From Mycobacterium montefiorense (GTDB taxonomy: Bacteria; Actinomycetota; Actinomycetes; Mycobacteriales; Mycobacteriaceae): 64,000 nt of DNA. The position numbers and the translations under genes were made by a program. Numbering within the stretch: the stretch's first letter is position 1; every line of letters begins with the position of its first letter. Below the pieces are notes generated by a model. It saw only the letters and a program-made list of their open reading frames with translations, made no database searches and had not been told where the DNA came from. The DNA lies in NCBI RefSeq assembly GCF_003112775.1, contig NZ_BFCH01000023.1, positions 62,001 through 126,000 of the forward strand, in the 5' to 3' direction. Positions 39,101 through 46,083 of this stretch are shown piece by piece.

Positions 39101-41211
39101 GCGGCGACCGACAGGCTCGGGAACTCGTCGGCCAGGCGCTCGACTCGCTCGGCGGCGGTGAACACCGCGGCCATCCGCCCACCTGCAGGCAGGTTGCCGA
39201 AGAGACGACCGCGTTCGGCGATCAGCAGTGCGCCGTCCTCGAGACCGAACACGCCCGCTACGCAGGCCGCCGAATACTGGCCGACACTGTGGCCCAACAC
39301 CACGTCAGGCTCGAAGCCCCACGACTGCCAGAGGCGGGCCAGGCCCATCTCCACCGCGAACAAGGCTGGCTGTGCGTAGGAGGTCTGCCGCAGAGCCGCT
39401 TCGCAGTCCGGGCTGTCCGCATCGAAAACCAGATCCAGCAACGGCTTTTCGAGAATGGCAGCGACTGCGGCTGCGCAACGATTCAGTGTCTCGGCGAACA
39501 CCGGCTCGGTGTCGTACAACTCACGGGCCATGCCGGGGTACTGGCTGCCTTGACCGGTGAACAGCCACGCCGTCTTCGGTGTGTCGTGGGATTCTCCGCG
39601 AAACAAGCCGGGTGCCGGGCGATCGTCCGCCAGTGCGCCAAGTAGCTCGATGGCGGATTCTCTCGAATTGACCACCAGCGCGGCGCGGTGCTCCAAGTGC
39701 GCTCGCCCCGACCCGGCGGTGAAGCACACGTCGGCCAGGGTGGCCTCCGGATGCGCGCTCAACCAGCTGCGGTACTCGTCTGCGAGCCGCACCAACGCGG
39801 CCGGCGTCCGCGCCGAGAGCGGAAGAATGCTGAACCGTCGGTCGCCGGGCTGCCCGACCGCAACCGGTGCAGCGGCGGGTTGTTCGGCTTGCTCGGGGGC
39901 TTCTTCGAGAATGACGTGTGCGTTTGTCCCGGCGAACCCAAACGAGCTGATTCCCGCAATACGCCGCCGCCCGTTGCGTTCCCAGGCGGTGGCCTCCTTG
40001 ACAACCTGTACCGCAAGCCGATCCCAGGGAATATGGGGCGACGGATTCTCAAAGTGAAGGTGCTGGGGCAGTAGCTCGTTCTCGAGCGACAGTATGACTT
40101 TGATCACGCCCGCGATACCCGCGGCTGCTTCGAGGTGTCCGATGTTCGTTTTCACCGAGCCCATCAGCAGCGGCTCGCTGGGTTCGCGTCCGGTGCCGAG
40201 CACCGCCCCCGCGGCCTGGGCCTCGATGGGGTCGCCCAGCGATGTCCCGGTGCCATGCGCTTCCAGGTACCCGACGTCGTGGGGTTCGAGGTCGGCGCGC
40301 TTCAGCGCGTCGGCGATGACCCTTTGCTGGGCAACGCCGTTCGGCACCGTCAATCCACCCGATGCACCGTCCTGATTGATCGCGCTGCCGCGGATCACGG
40401 CCCGAATCCGGTCGCCGTCGCGAATCGCGTCCTCGAGACGCTTGACCACGATGACGCCGCATCCCTCGCCGCGCACATAGCCGTCCGCAGCGGCGTCGAA
40501 TGTCTTGCACCGGCCGTCGGGCGCGAGCATGTGCGCGCTCGAGAACGTGATCATGGTCGCTGGGGTGAGCAGGACATTCGCGCCGCCAGCCAGCGCGAGG
40601 TCACATTCGCCCAGCCGCAGCGCTTGGCACGCCTGATGGATTGCCACCAGCGACGAACTGCATGCCGTGTCGACGGCCACCGACGGACCCTGCAGCCCCA
40701 ATCGATAGCTGATCCGGCCCGCCGCCGCGGCATTCGATGTCCCGATGGCCATGTAGGCCTCGATCTCGGGGTAAGTCAGCTCGTCAGAGGCCATTCCCAG
40801 GTAGTCATGGGTGGCCAAACCGACGAAGACACCGGTGTTGGTGTTAGCCAGAGCCGTTGGTGCGGTGCCCGAATGCTCCACCGCGCGCCATGCCGTCTCC
40901 AGCAAGATCCGATGCTGCGGGTCCATCAACCTGACCTCGCGCGTCGACATGCCGAAGAACGGTGCGTCGAACCCGGTCACGTCGTCGACGAAACCCGCAC
41001 GCCGGGTCACGACCTTGCCGGGCGCACCCGGCTCAGGATCGAAGAATTCGTCGACATCCCACCGGTCCTGCGGCACCTCCGATATCGCATCCCGGCCCTG
41101 GCTCAGCACATCCCAGAACTCATCAGCATCCGCCGCTCCGGGAAAACGCGCCGCGTAACCGACTATCGCAAAACCCGATGCCGGCTCCCTCAGATCTTCG
41201 GCGGATGCCAT
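30151..41211 (-). CDS. pks: Two-module type I polyketide synthase of the trehalose polyphleate locus
   Basis: A 3686-aa cytosolic megasynthase. Module 1: KS (active Cys184), AT (Ser642, HAFH 740-743), KR (from about 1190; Tyr1341), ACP (Ser1504). Module 2: KS (Cys1737), AT (Ser2204, HAFH 2302-2305), DH (His2502 in DHVIYGTVVVPG), ER (about 2960-3280, IHAASGGVGLAAIQMAQ), KR (from about 3300, LDD motif near 3392), ACP (Ser3607). No DH or ER lies in the 1010-1190 linker of module 1. HAFH in both ATs predicts malonyl-CoA, hence unbranched chains. The start at 41211 follows AGGGAGGA. There is no thioesterase; release is probably by PapA3. It is divergent from papA3-mmpL10 as in the M. abscessus TPP locus, where this Pks makes polyunsaturated phleic acids. 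Product assignment is by gene context and AT motif. Confidence 0.93.
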   Translation of the reverse strand: MASAEDLREPASGFAIVGYAARFPGAADADEFWDVLSQGRDAISEVPQDRWDVDEFFDPEPGAPGKVVTRRAGFVDDVTGFDAPFFGMSTREVRLMDPQHRILLETAWRAVEHSGTAPTALANTNTGVFVGLATHDYLGMASDELTYPEIEAYMAIGTSNAAAAGRISYRLGLQGPSVAVDTACSSSLVAIHQACQALRLGECDLALAGGANVLLTPATMITFSSAHMLAPDGRCKTFDAAADGYVRGEGCGVIVVKRLEDAIRDGDRIRAVIRGSAINQDGASGGLTVPNGVAQQRVIADALKRADLEPHDVGYLEAHGTGTSLGDPIEAQAAGAVLGTGREPSEPLLMGSVKTNIGHLEAAAGIAGVIKVILSLENELLPQHLHFENPSPHIPWDRLAVQVVKEATAWERNGRRRIAGISSFGFAGTNAHVILEEAPEQAEQPAAAPVAVGQPGDRRFSILPLSARTPAALVRLADEYRSWLSAHPEATLADVCFTAGSGRAHLEHRAALVVNSRESAIELLGALADDRPAPGLFRGESHDTPKTAWLFTGQGSQYPGMARELYDTEPVFAETLNRCAAAVAAILEKPLLDLVFDADSPDCEAALRQTSYAQPALFAVEMGLARLWQSWGFEPDVVLGHSVGQYSAACVAGVFGLEDGALLIAERGRLFGNLPAGGRMAAVFTAAERVERLADEFPSLSVAAYNGANSVLSGPAGDLEKAIAGLTADGVRCEWLDTSHAFHSALLDPILDEFESYAERFNFRTPQRILVDNRTGAALGRSVKLDGAYWRRHARQPVEFAKSVQTLADLNCKVLLEIGPRPVLTAAALSAWPDPATAPRAITSLRRNTADHRQITEAVADAYVLGHLPEFAALRHAHARKLDLPTYPFERRQYWFRDNQDPANQQQQLGGPRTEAVRLLEDGRIEELAALLDGVSGDHQTLRVLTKLAAQHNRQRTTQSITDDRYEVCWEKAPTGRTSGEVAEADAWILIGEDSPAVRPLADALTTRGQQHRFIGLPASDGHEEQLADALRTAAAEHSSLRIVHVAAVDSESAPSMQSLLRMQHQIMGGTRRLFRAVVSAGVRAPIWLVTRGAQRVTDVDSVAPDQSSLWGFGRAASLEHPQLWGGLADLAEGTAEEWAALIGRITTSHESASREDQMALRDQSVYVPRLVRRAGQPTGTPLELRSDATYLVTGGLGSIGLEIAGCLAAHGAGNLVLTSRRAPGDAVKQRIDALAALHGCDIRIVTADVADAHAVARLLASVQAELPPLAGIVHAAGEIGTTALSNLDFESHQAEVDRVFAGKVWGAWHLSEAAADLKLDFFISTSSIASIWGGFGQTAYASANAFLDGLAWRLRERGVSGTSVNFGPWSAGMADAQARARLEQRGIRTLSPADALAGLTDVAMSSSAQGVVARIDWDRFLPLYEQAGRRAFLTELEREVPDAVPVMTPSGKTQLVERLTNAPLQQRKKLLTDHLRDAVAEVTRVDVTEIREDAGFFDLGMDSLMAVELRRRIEHGVGREIPITLVMDHPRLSDVADYLLGEVLELSEQASTSRPAPVITTRTDEPIAIVAVSCRFPGAPDPEAFWEVLSGGVDAIREVPEDRFDIDEFYDPDPDAPGKTYTRYGGFIDEIDGFDPEFFGISPREAVWIEPQQRLMLETVWEGLERAGYSPAALRGSRTGVFAGVAANEYAHLLSAEPIDKIEPYFITGNALNAISGRVAFALGLEGPAVAVDTACSSALVAVHQACQALHSGDCDLALAGGVNVLLSPVTVVAASRARMLSPVGRCKTFDASADGYVRSEGCGILVLKRLSDAQRDGDRVCAVIPGSAVNQDGASSGLTVPNGGAQQRLIGTALARAGLAGGDVDYLEAHGTGTPLGDPIEVQAAAAAYGGSRDATRPLLMGSVKTNIGHTESASGAAGLIKVVLSLQHEVLPQSLHFDNPSPHIPWDSLPVRVVDEATPWQANGRPRRAGVSSFGFTGTNAHVLIEEAPAESPRADEHIISDVATESAAEARPEQVSVLTLSARSPEALVALAQRYETWLGAHPDADLADVCVTAGTGRSHFEHRAALVVDSVEGARQGLAELAENRLRPGVVRGEHAHHPTTAWLFTGQGSQYPGMARELFDTEPVFAETVTRCAEAVNDMLSRPLLEVLFATDRETDGDVGKVLRHTSFAQPALFAIEMGLARLWQSWGIQPDVVLGHSVGQYAAACVAGVFSLEDGARLMAERGRMFGSLPEGGRMVAVFTDAKHVEEIAGEFPRVSVGAYNGPNTVLSGPGEDLEQIVTKLTDEGIRCTWLETSHAFHSELLDPVLDEFESYAAQLEFAAPTLPLVCNRTGAVLTAQTPLDAGYWRRHSRQPVQFAESVRTVAALGCSVVMEIGPQPVLTGAAVQVWPEHLAAPRAIISLRKGVGDRRQIADALAAAYVGGHRPDFAAQHRAPGRRLELPTYPFQRRRFWPKTSGITVDGPAVSGILGSAKDLASGDSVYTSRLSVKSQPWLCDHVIYGTVVVPGATYAAMALAAAGTPARVKDVFFYEPIILPEKASREVQLTLHPLDGDGESSFQVHSRPYGDRGAEWSLNAEGTVVAGIDDESVSDDDPVDEAVERLNRMRPQELFETFADLELAWGPTWSGSLKSLWLGEGEAIGDILVGEELAEQLGSEPMHPVLMDLCTGVAFPAFPALLAAEQGVNDLFLPLRYGQVTLREKMPRRFYCRARWHSSELNSETQVFDLDFIDRDGRQLGGIREFTVKRAPREALLRGLGGDATRLLYTLGWHEVPPPADSPEAVAGTWLIAGFDELAATVPGCIPFDRAADSEPLGQLLAQAHERGLPFSGVVWRSCAPSAGESSADIAARVETEIANLLSAVHTVQRGEVKLPGGLWIVTERAVATESGEPVDPGQAAMWGFGRTTINEEPALHCRLVDCDGSPEAVQALAGLLATPVDEPEIALRQGKLLASRLLPWARTGHLTVPRAGDYVLAPTERGAIDNLRLSEAEVSPPDVGYVQVRVEAAGLNFRDVLNVLGLYPGDPGPIGGDFAGVVTQLGSGVSGLEVGQRVYGFMQGAFSSRFNVPAQLVAPIPSRVSAVEAATIPAAALTVRLAFDWAQLRPGERVLIHAASGGVGLAAIQMAQQCGATVFATASTFKRATLRNLGVKYVYDSRTTDFADQILSDTNGAGVDVVLNSLTSEGFLEATVRATARNGRFAEIAKRDIWTPEQMAQARPDIAYEIVALDTVTFQEPERIRGLLTEVSAGLDAGEWAPLPAEIYPLTEARAAFRRMQQARHIGKIVVQIPSPLQPQADRSYLITGGLGAIGLHTASYLAQLGAGDIVLTSRRAPDADAQRSIEEITERYKCRIHVFAADVGDEDAVANLLARIRAELPPLAGVAHLAGVLDDALLSAQTLERFRTTLVPKAFGAYHLDNLTKDDDLDFFIVSSSVSSLFGSPGQSNYATANALLDGLVAQRRAQGLPATGVNFGPWAQGGMASSDAATANISAQGLIPLEPTAALSALAEIVANGTGQATVIKANWQRAAKVLGSSRPPILDLVLPSAAGEVTGDSELLKQLMEVPVPQRAGFVTEFLQREVQNFLRLAQPPAATSRFLDLGTDSLMAIELRNRLHSQFGGKFTINATAVFDYPTIGGLAEYLVDQLPDAESTQEEAESVAAPEDAESVAAPEGLDSVAASESS
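30167..30247. repeat. Three 27-bp tandem repeats in the pks 3' end
   Basis: Three imperfect copies of a unit starting GCTGCAACCGA (30167-30193, 30194-30220, 30221-30247). On the pks strand they encode 9-residue units of the type DSVAAPE-GA/DA after the last ACP, forming an acidic flexible tail. Confidence 0.8.
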
Positions 41212-41294
41212 GCGTTTGTCCTCCCTGCCTTGGCCGATCAAGAATCGATCTCCTCGGGCGGCCCAGTTGCGCTTTCAGAATCATCTTCCGAAGG

Positions 41295-41320
41295 CGGGCA
41301 CCGCAATTGCGGAGCCCGCG
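41295..41320. promoter_or_regulatory. 26-bp palindrome in the divergent pks-papA3 promoter region
   Basis: The core CCGCAATTGCGG is a perfect 12-bp palindrome, flanked by one unpaired A on each side and then outer arms GCGGGC and GCCCGC, so 24 of 26 bases are symmetric. It lies 83 bp upstream of pks and 197 bp upstream of papA3 in the 306-bp gap. It could be a dimeric repressor operator controlling both directions, or a hairpin in the pks leader. No T-run follows, so it is not a terminator. Confidence 0.6.
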
Positions 41321-41517
41321 CACGCAACGACAGCCAGTGCGACTGCCGCCCCTCGTCCCCCGTCCGGCCGTTCGATCACCACAACGGCCTGCCGGATCCG
41401 TCCGCGAGTCTAGGCGGTGGTTCGCGCATGCCTGCGGCGGCGATCGCCGGGAGGGTTATCTTGGTGGCGCCGCCGGGGTGGGCGGATCGGAGCCTTCAAA
41501 CCAAGGGGGAAGTCGTT

Positions 41518-42939
41518 TTGCGCATCGGGAAGATCACGGTCGGCGCTCTCGATGATTGGTCGCTAACCCCAGGTTCGGTCACCTCATGGCACCCCACGGC
41601 CGCGGCCACCGAGAAGGCCCGACAAGCGCCGGTCAGTCCCGTACCGGTCAGCTACATGCAGGGCCAGCACCTGCGAAACTACTGCGAACGGACGGCCGCG
41701 GGGCTGAGCTTTTCCAGGCAAATCATCGCTACCTGCGAACTTCCTGGGAATTGCGACGTCTCCGCCATGAACCACGCCGTCAACGCATACCTGCGTCGCC
41801 ATGACACGTTCCGCAGTTGGTTCGAGCACACCGGTGACTCAGAGTTCGTCCGGCACACCATCAGCGATCCCGCTGACATTGAATTCACGCCGATCGCCCA
41901 TGGCCACATGACGGTCGACGAGATACACGCTCATGTCGTGGCCATCCCGAGTCCGCTGGAGTGGGGCTGCTTCACCTTCGGGGTCATCCAAAGTGAGAGC
42001 AACTTCACGTTCTTTGCCGCCATGGATCACGTGCACGGGGACGCGACGTTGATCGGCACCACGATGATGGAGGCCAACGGCATGTATGCGGCGTTGAGTG
42101 GGGGCGGTGACGCCCTTGCACTTCCCGATGCCGGCAGCTTCGATGATTTCTGTACCCGCGAACGCGAGTCCACGTCGGCGTTGACCGTAGATTCCCCCGA
42201 GGTGCGCGGGTGGATCGAATTCGCCGAGAACAACAATGGCGGTTTCCCTGAATTCCCACTGCCACTGGGTAACCCGTTGGAGTCGTGCAGCAGTCAGATG
42301 GCCTCCGAACTTCTGATGGACGCCGCACAGACGGAGCGATTCGAGGCGGCCTGCACCGCAGCCGGCGCGCGATTTGTCGGCGGCCTGTTCGCCTGCTTCG
42401 CCCTGCTGGAACATGAATTCACCGGAGCAATTACGTATTACGGGCTTACGCCCCGAGATTCCCGCACCGGCGCGGACAATTTCATGACTCAGGGTTGGTT
42501 CACCGGGTTGATTCCGATCACGGTGCCCATTGCCGCGGCCTCTTTCGGCGATGCGGCATGGGCAGCCCAGGCCTCCTTCGATTCGGCCTTGGACATGGCG
42601 AGGGTGCCCTATTATCGCGTGTTGGAATTGGCGCCATGGTTGAGCTGGCCACGGCCAAACTTTCCGGTATCGAACTTCTTTCATGGCGGCGCAGCCCCAC
42701 TCAACGCGATTCTTGCCGCGGCCGACCTGGGGCTTGCGAATAATATCGGCATTTATCCTGACGGCCGGTATTCATATCAGCTGACCATTTACATATTCCG
42801 GTACGGGGAGGGCACGGTCATGGCGATCATGCATCCCGACAACCCGGTCGCGCAGAAATCAGTCAGCCGTTACATGGCGGCGATGAAATCCGTGTGCGGG
42901 CGAGTCGCTGGTAGCGGACATTGGGGACGCGTTGCGTAG
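41518..42939 (+). CDS. papA3: Polyketide-associated acyltransferase PapA3
   Basis: A 473-aa condensation-like acyltransferase that esterifies trehalose with acyl chains from Pks. The catalytic HxxxD motif is H171-VHG-D175; YGLTPRDSRT and QGWFTGLIPITVP are the structural latch regions. It is close along its length to M. tuberculosis PapA3 (Rv1182), including the start (LRIGKITVGALDDW). The TTG at 41518 is chosen because AGGGGGA lies seven bases before it and upstream sequence runs into the antisense of pks. In the TPP pathway PapA3 makes trehalose diester precursors. Confidence 0.92.
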   Translation: MRIGKITVGALDDWSLTPGSVTSWHPTAAATEKARQAPVSPVPVSYMQGQHLRNYCERTAAGLSFSRQIIATCELPGNCDVSAMNHAVNAYLRRHDTFRSWFEHTGDSEFVRHTISDPADIEFTPIAHGHMTVDEIHAHVVAIPSPLEWGCFTFGVIQSESNFTFFAAMDHVHGDATLIGTTMMEANGMYAALSGGGDALALPDAGSFDDFCTRERESTSALTVDSPEVRGWIEFAENNNGGFPEFPLPLGNPLESCSSQMASELLMDAAQTERFEAACTAAGARFVGGLFACFALLEHEFTGAITYYGLTPRDSRTGADNFMTQGWFTGLIPITVPIAAASFGDAAWAAQASFDSALDMARVPYYRVLELAPWLSWPRPNFPVSNFFHGGAAPLNAILAAADLGLANNIGIYPDGRYSYQLTIYIFRYGEGTVMAIMHPDNPVAQKSVSRYMAAMKSVCGRVAGSGHWGRVA

Positions 42940-43026
42940 CGTGGAGCACGCCGATGCGGTTGATAGCGCGTCGGCGAGCGTCGCCGGCGAGCGCACCCCA
43001 ATGCGCCGACCAAGGGCGAGGGCGAT

Positions 43027-46026
43027 ATGCGACGGCTAGCCGATTTCGTGGTGCGGTGGCCATGGGCAGTAATCGGGCTCTGGGTCGCGATTGCCGTCGC
43101 GCTGCCACTGACGCTGCCCTCGCTGGGCGAGATGGCTCAGAAGCATCCACTGGCCATCTTGCCCAGCGATGCACCGTCGAGCGTCACCGCCCGAAAGATG
43201 ACCGAGGCGTTTCACGAATCGGGGTCAGAAGACCTCATGCTGGTGGTCCTGACCGACGACAAGGGCCTCAACCCCGCCGACGAAGCCACCTACCGCAAAC
43301 TCGTGGACGCGCTGCACCAGGACACGCGAGATGTCCTGATGGTGCAGGATTTTCTCAGCACGCCGCCCCTGCGTTCCGTCGTGACCAGCAAGGATCACAA
43401 AGCGTGGGTGGTGCCGGTCGGTGTTGCGGGCGAGCTGGGCACGCCAGCGTCGTACGCGGCTTTCAACCGGATCAGCGACATCGTCAAGCACAACGTGACC
43501 GGAACTTCCCTGACGGCAAACGTCACCGGTCCCGCTGCTACCGTCGCCGACCTCACGGTCGCGGGTGATCAGGATCGACTCCCGATTGAGCTGGCGATCG
43601 CCGTTCTGGTGCTCATCGTCCTGCTGGTGATTTACCGCAGCGCGGTCACCATGCTGCTGCCGTTGCTGACGATCGGGATATCCCTGGTGATCGCGCAGGC
43701 GGTGGTGGCGGGCTACTCGCAGCTGACCGGCTCTGGCGTCTCGAATCAGTCCATCGTATTTCTGAGTGCCATAATGGCCGGCGCCGGAACCGATTACGCG
43801 GTCTTTCTGATCAGCCGCTATCACGACTATTTGCGGTCGGGCGCGGATTTCGATAAGGCGATCAAGCGCGCAATGATTTCGATCGGAAAAGTAATCGGCG
43901 CATCCGCGGCCACCGTCGGAATCACTTTTCTGCTCATAAGTTTCGCCCAAATGGGAGTGTTCAAAACAGTCGGAGCGGCCTCCGCGATCGGGATCGGCGT
44001 GGCATTCCTCGCCGCGGTGACGTTGCTGCCGGCAATTCTGGTGCTCGCGGGGCCACGTGGCTGGGTCAAGCCTCGGCGCGAACTGACCGCTCGGTTCTGG
44101 CGGCGTTCGGGCATACGCATCGTGCGCCGGCCCAAAGCCAATCTCGTTGCCAGTGTGCTGGTGCTGATCATCCTGGCCAGCAGTGCGGGCTTGGTGCGGT
44201 ACAACTACGACGATCGCAAGGCCTTGCCGTCGTCTGCTCCGAGCTCCGCCGGATATACGGCCCTAGATCGCCATTTCCCGGTGAATCAATCGATTCCGGA
44301 GTACATCCTGATCCAATCGCCGCATGACCTTCGCACGCCGAAGGCACTCGCAGACCTGGAACAGATGGCGGACCGAGTCAGCCAACTGCCCAATATCGCT
44401 GCAGTGAGCGGCATTACGCGTCCCACCGGAAATGTGCCGGAGCAATTCCGCGCCACCTATCAGGCGGGCGCTATCGGCACCCTGCTGGCCGGCGGGTCGA
44501 CCATGATCAACGATCACACCAGTGACCTCAACCGGCTGGTCGCAGGGGCCGGCACGATGGCCAACAGCCTCGGCGATGTCCGGGGCCAGATCGCCCAGCT
44601 CGCCGCCAGCGTGCAGGAACTGGACAATGCCTTCTCGTCGGCGAAGAGCCAGTACAGCGGAGACGCTCTGGTCAAAGAGGTCGACATCGCGGCCCAGCTC
44701 GTCGACCATGTCAACGCGCTCAGCAATGCCATGGGCTGGAACTTCTCAGCGGCCAAGAACATCTTCGCCTGGATAGGCCCGGTGCTGATGGCGCTACAGG
44801 GTAACCCGATATGCGATGCCGATGCGTCGTGCAGCTCCACCCGCGGGACATTCGAGCAGCTGGTCGGTTCACGCGATCAAGCAGACCTCGACGCGATCAA
44901 CGAGTTGGCCCACCAACTGCAGGACTACCCGGACAAAAGGGCGCTCAAAGCGTCGACGGACCGCCTGCGTGCTGCCTTGGGGAAGCTCACCAAGGTGCTG
45001 CACTCAATGGGGATGGACAAACCCGGCGGCCTGCAGGCGAATTTGAACAGCATGCAAGATGGCGCAAACCGACTCGCCGGTGGAAGCCGACAAGTTGCCG
45101 ACGCCGTGGCTCAACTCGTCGACCAAGTCAAACAGCTCGGCGCCGGGCTCAGTGAGTCAGCGGCATTTCTGTTGTCGCTCAAACGTGACGCGGCACAACC
45201 GGCAATGGCCGGGTTCAATATTCCGCCCCAGCTGCTGCATCTAGAGGAGTTCCAAAAGGCAGCCAAGGTATTCATTTCGCCAGACGGCCACTCGGTGCGG
45301 TATTTGGTTCAGACCAAACTGAATCCGTTCAGCACCGAAGCGATGGACCAGGTCAACGCGATCAGTGCGGCGGCGAGGGGAGCACAACCGAATACCGCGC
45401 TATCCGACGCCTCGATCTCCATGGCGGGATACACCGTTGGCCTCAAGGACACCCGCGACTACTACCAACACGACATCCGGTTCATCATCGCGGTAACCCT
45501 GCTCGTCGTGCTGGTGACCTTGATCGCGTTGCTGCGTGCGATTGTGGCGCCGCTGTATCTGGTTGCCTCTGTAGTCATTTCGTATCTGTCGGCGGTGGGT
45601 ATTGGCGTACTGGTATTTCAGTACATGCTGGGCCAGCAGTTGCATTGGAGCGTGCCCCCGCTGGCATTCGTGGTGTTGGTCGCGGTGGGAGCCGACTACA
45701 ACATGCTGCTCGTCTCGCGAATGCGTGAGGAGTCTCCCCACAGCATGCGCTACAGCATCATTCGCACCCTGGGTTCGACAGGCGGCGTGATCACCGCGGC
45801 AGGTCTGATCTTCGCTGCATCGATGTGCGGTCTCTTGTTCTCCAGCATCGGCACCGTGGTCCAGGGCGGTTTCGTGATCGGCGTGGGAATTTTGCTGGAC
45901 ACCTTCTTGGTGCGCACCATCACGGTTCCCGCCATCGCCGCGCTGGTCGGACGGGCAAACTGGTGGCCGTCCCGAATGAGCGTGCGGCCCGCACCGGTCC
46001 GACGCGCCGAGCCGCAACCCAATTAG
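43027..46026 (+). CDS. mmpL10: RND lipid transporter MmpL10
   Basis: A 999-aa inner-membrane transporter with the usual 12 membrane segments and two large periplasmic loops. The proton-relay Asp-Tyr pairs are present in both halves: D256-Y257 (GAGTDYAVFLISR) and D890-Y891 (GADYNMLLVSR). It is nearest in context to MmpL10, which exports acylated trehalose. In the TPP pathway it moves the diacyltrehalose precursor across the membrane. GAGGG precedes the ATG; 87 bp after papA3 and 57 bp before the hydrolase signal-peptide start, so likely one operon. Confidence 0.92.
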   Translation: MRRLADFVVRWPWAVIGLWVAIAVALPLTLPSLGEMAQKHPLAILPSDAPSSVTARKMTEAFHESGSEDLMLVVLTDDKGLNPADEATYRKLVDALHQDTRDVLMVQDFLSTPPLRSVVTSKDHKAWVVPVGVAGELGTPASYAAFNRISDIVKHNVTGTSLTANVTGPAATVADLTVAGDQDRLPIELAIAVLVLIVLLVIYRSAVTMLLPLLTIGISLVIAQAVVAGYSQLTGSGVSNQSIVFLSAIMAGAGTDYAVFLISRYHDYLRSGADFDKAIKRAMISIGKVIGASAATVGITFLLISFAQMGVFKTVGAASAIGIGVAFLAAVTLLPAILVLAGPRGWVKPRRELTARFWRRSGIRIVRRPKANLVASVLVLIILASSAGLVRYNYDDRKALPSSAPSSAGYTALDRHFPVNQSIPEYILIQSPHDLRTPKALADLEQMADRVSQLPNIAAVSGITRPTGNVPEQFRATYQAGAIGTLLAGGSTMINDHTSDLNRLVAGAGTMANSLGDVRGQIAQLAASVQELDNAFSSAKSQYSGDALVKEVDIAAQLVDHVNALSNAMGWNFSAAKNIFAWIGPVLMALQGNPICDADASCSSTRGTFEQLVGSRDQADLDAINELAHQLQDYPDKRALKASTDRLRAALGKLTKVLHSMGMDKPGGLQANLNSMQDGANRLAGGSRQVADAVAQLVDQVKQLGAGLSESAAFLLSLKRDAAQPAMAGFNIPPQLLHLEEFQKAAKVFISPDGHSVRYLVQTKLNPFSTEAMDQVNAISAAARGAQPNTALSDASISMAGYTVGLKDTRDYYQHDIRFIIAVTLLVVLVTLIALLRAIVAPLYLVASVVISYLSAVGIGVLVFQYMLGQQLHWSVPPLAFVVLVAVGADYNMLLVSRMREESPHSMRYSIIRTLGSTGGVITAAGLIFAASMCGLLFSSIGTVVQGGFVIGVGILLDTFLVRTITVPAIAALVGRANWWPSRMSVRPAPVRRAEPQPN

Positions 46027-46083
46027 CGCGCACCCATGACGTATGTGAGACTACGAGGCGAATCCGAGCGGGCAGGATTAGGA

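Noticed and set aside
30151..41211. Assignment of the pks cluster to PAT/DAT or sulfolipid synthesis
   Set aside because: Those synthases are single-module and use methylmalonyl-CoA; this one has two modules and malonyl-type HAFH motifs in both AT domains.
40135..41517. Long open frame on + continuing upstream of papA3
   Set aside because: It lies antisense to the KS-AT part of pks and then crosses the intergenic gap; in-frame openness is a by-product of high GC. PapA3 similarity starts at the TTG at 41518.
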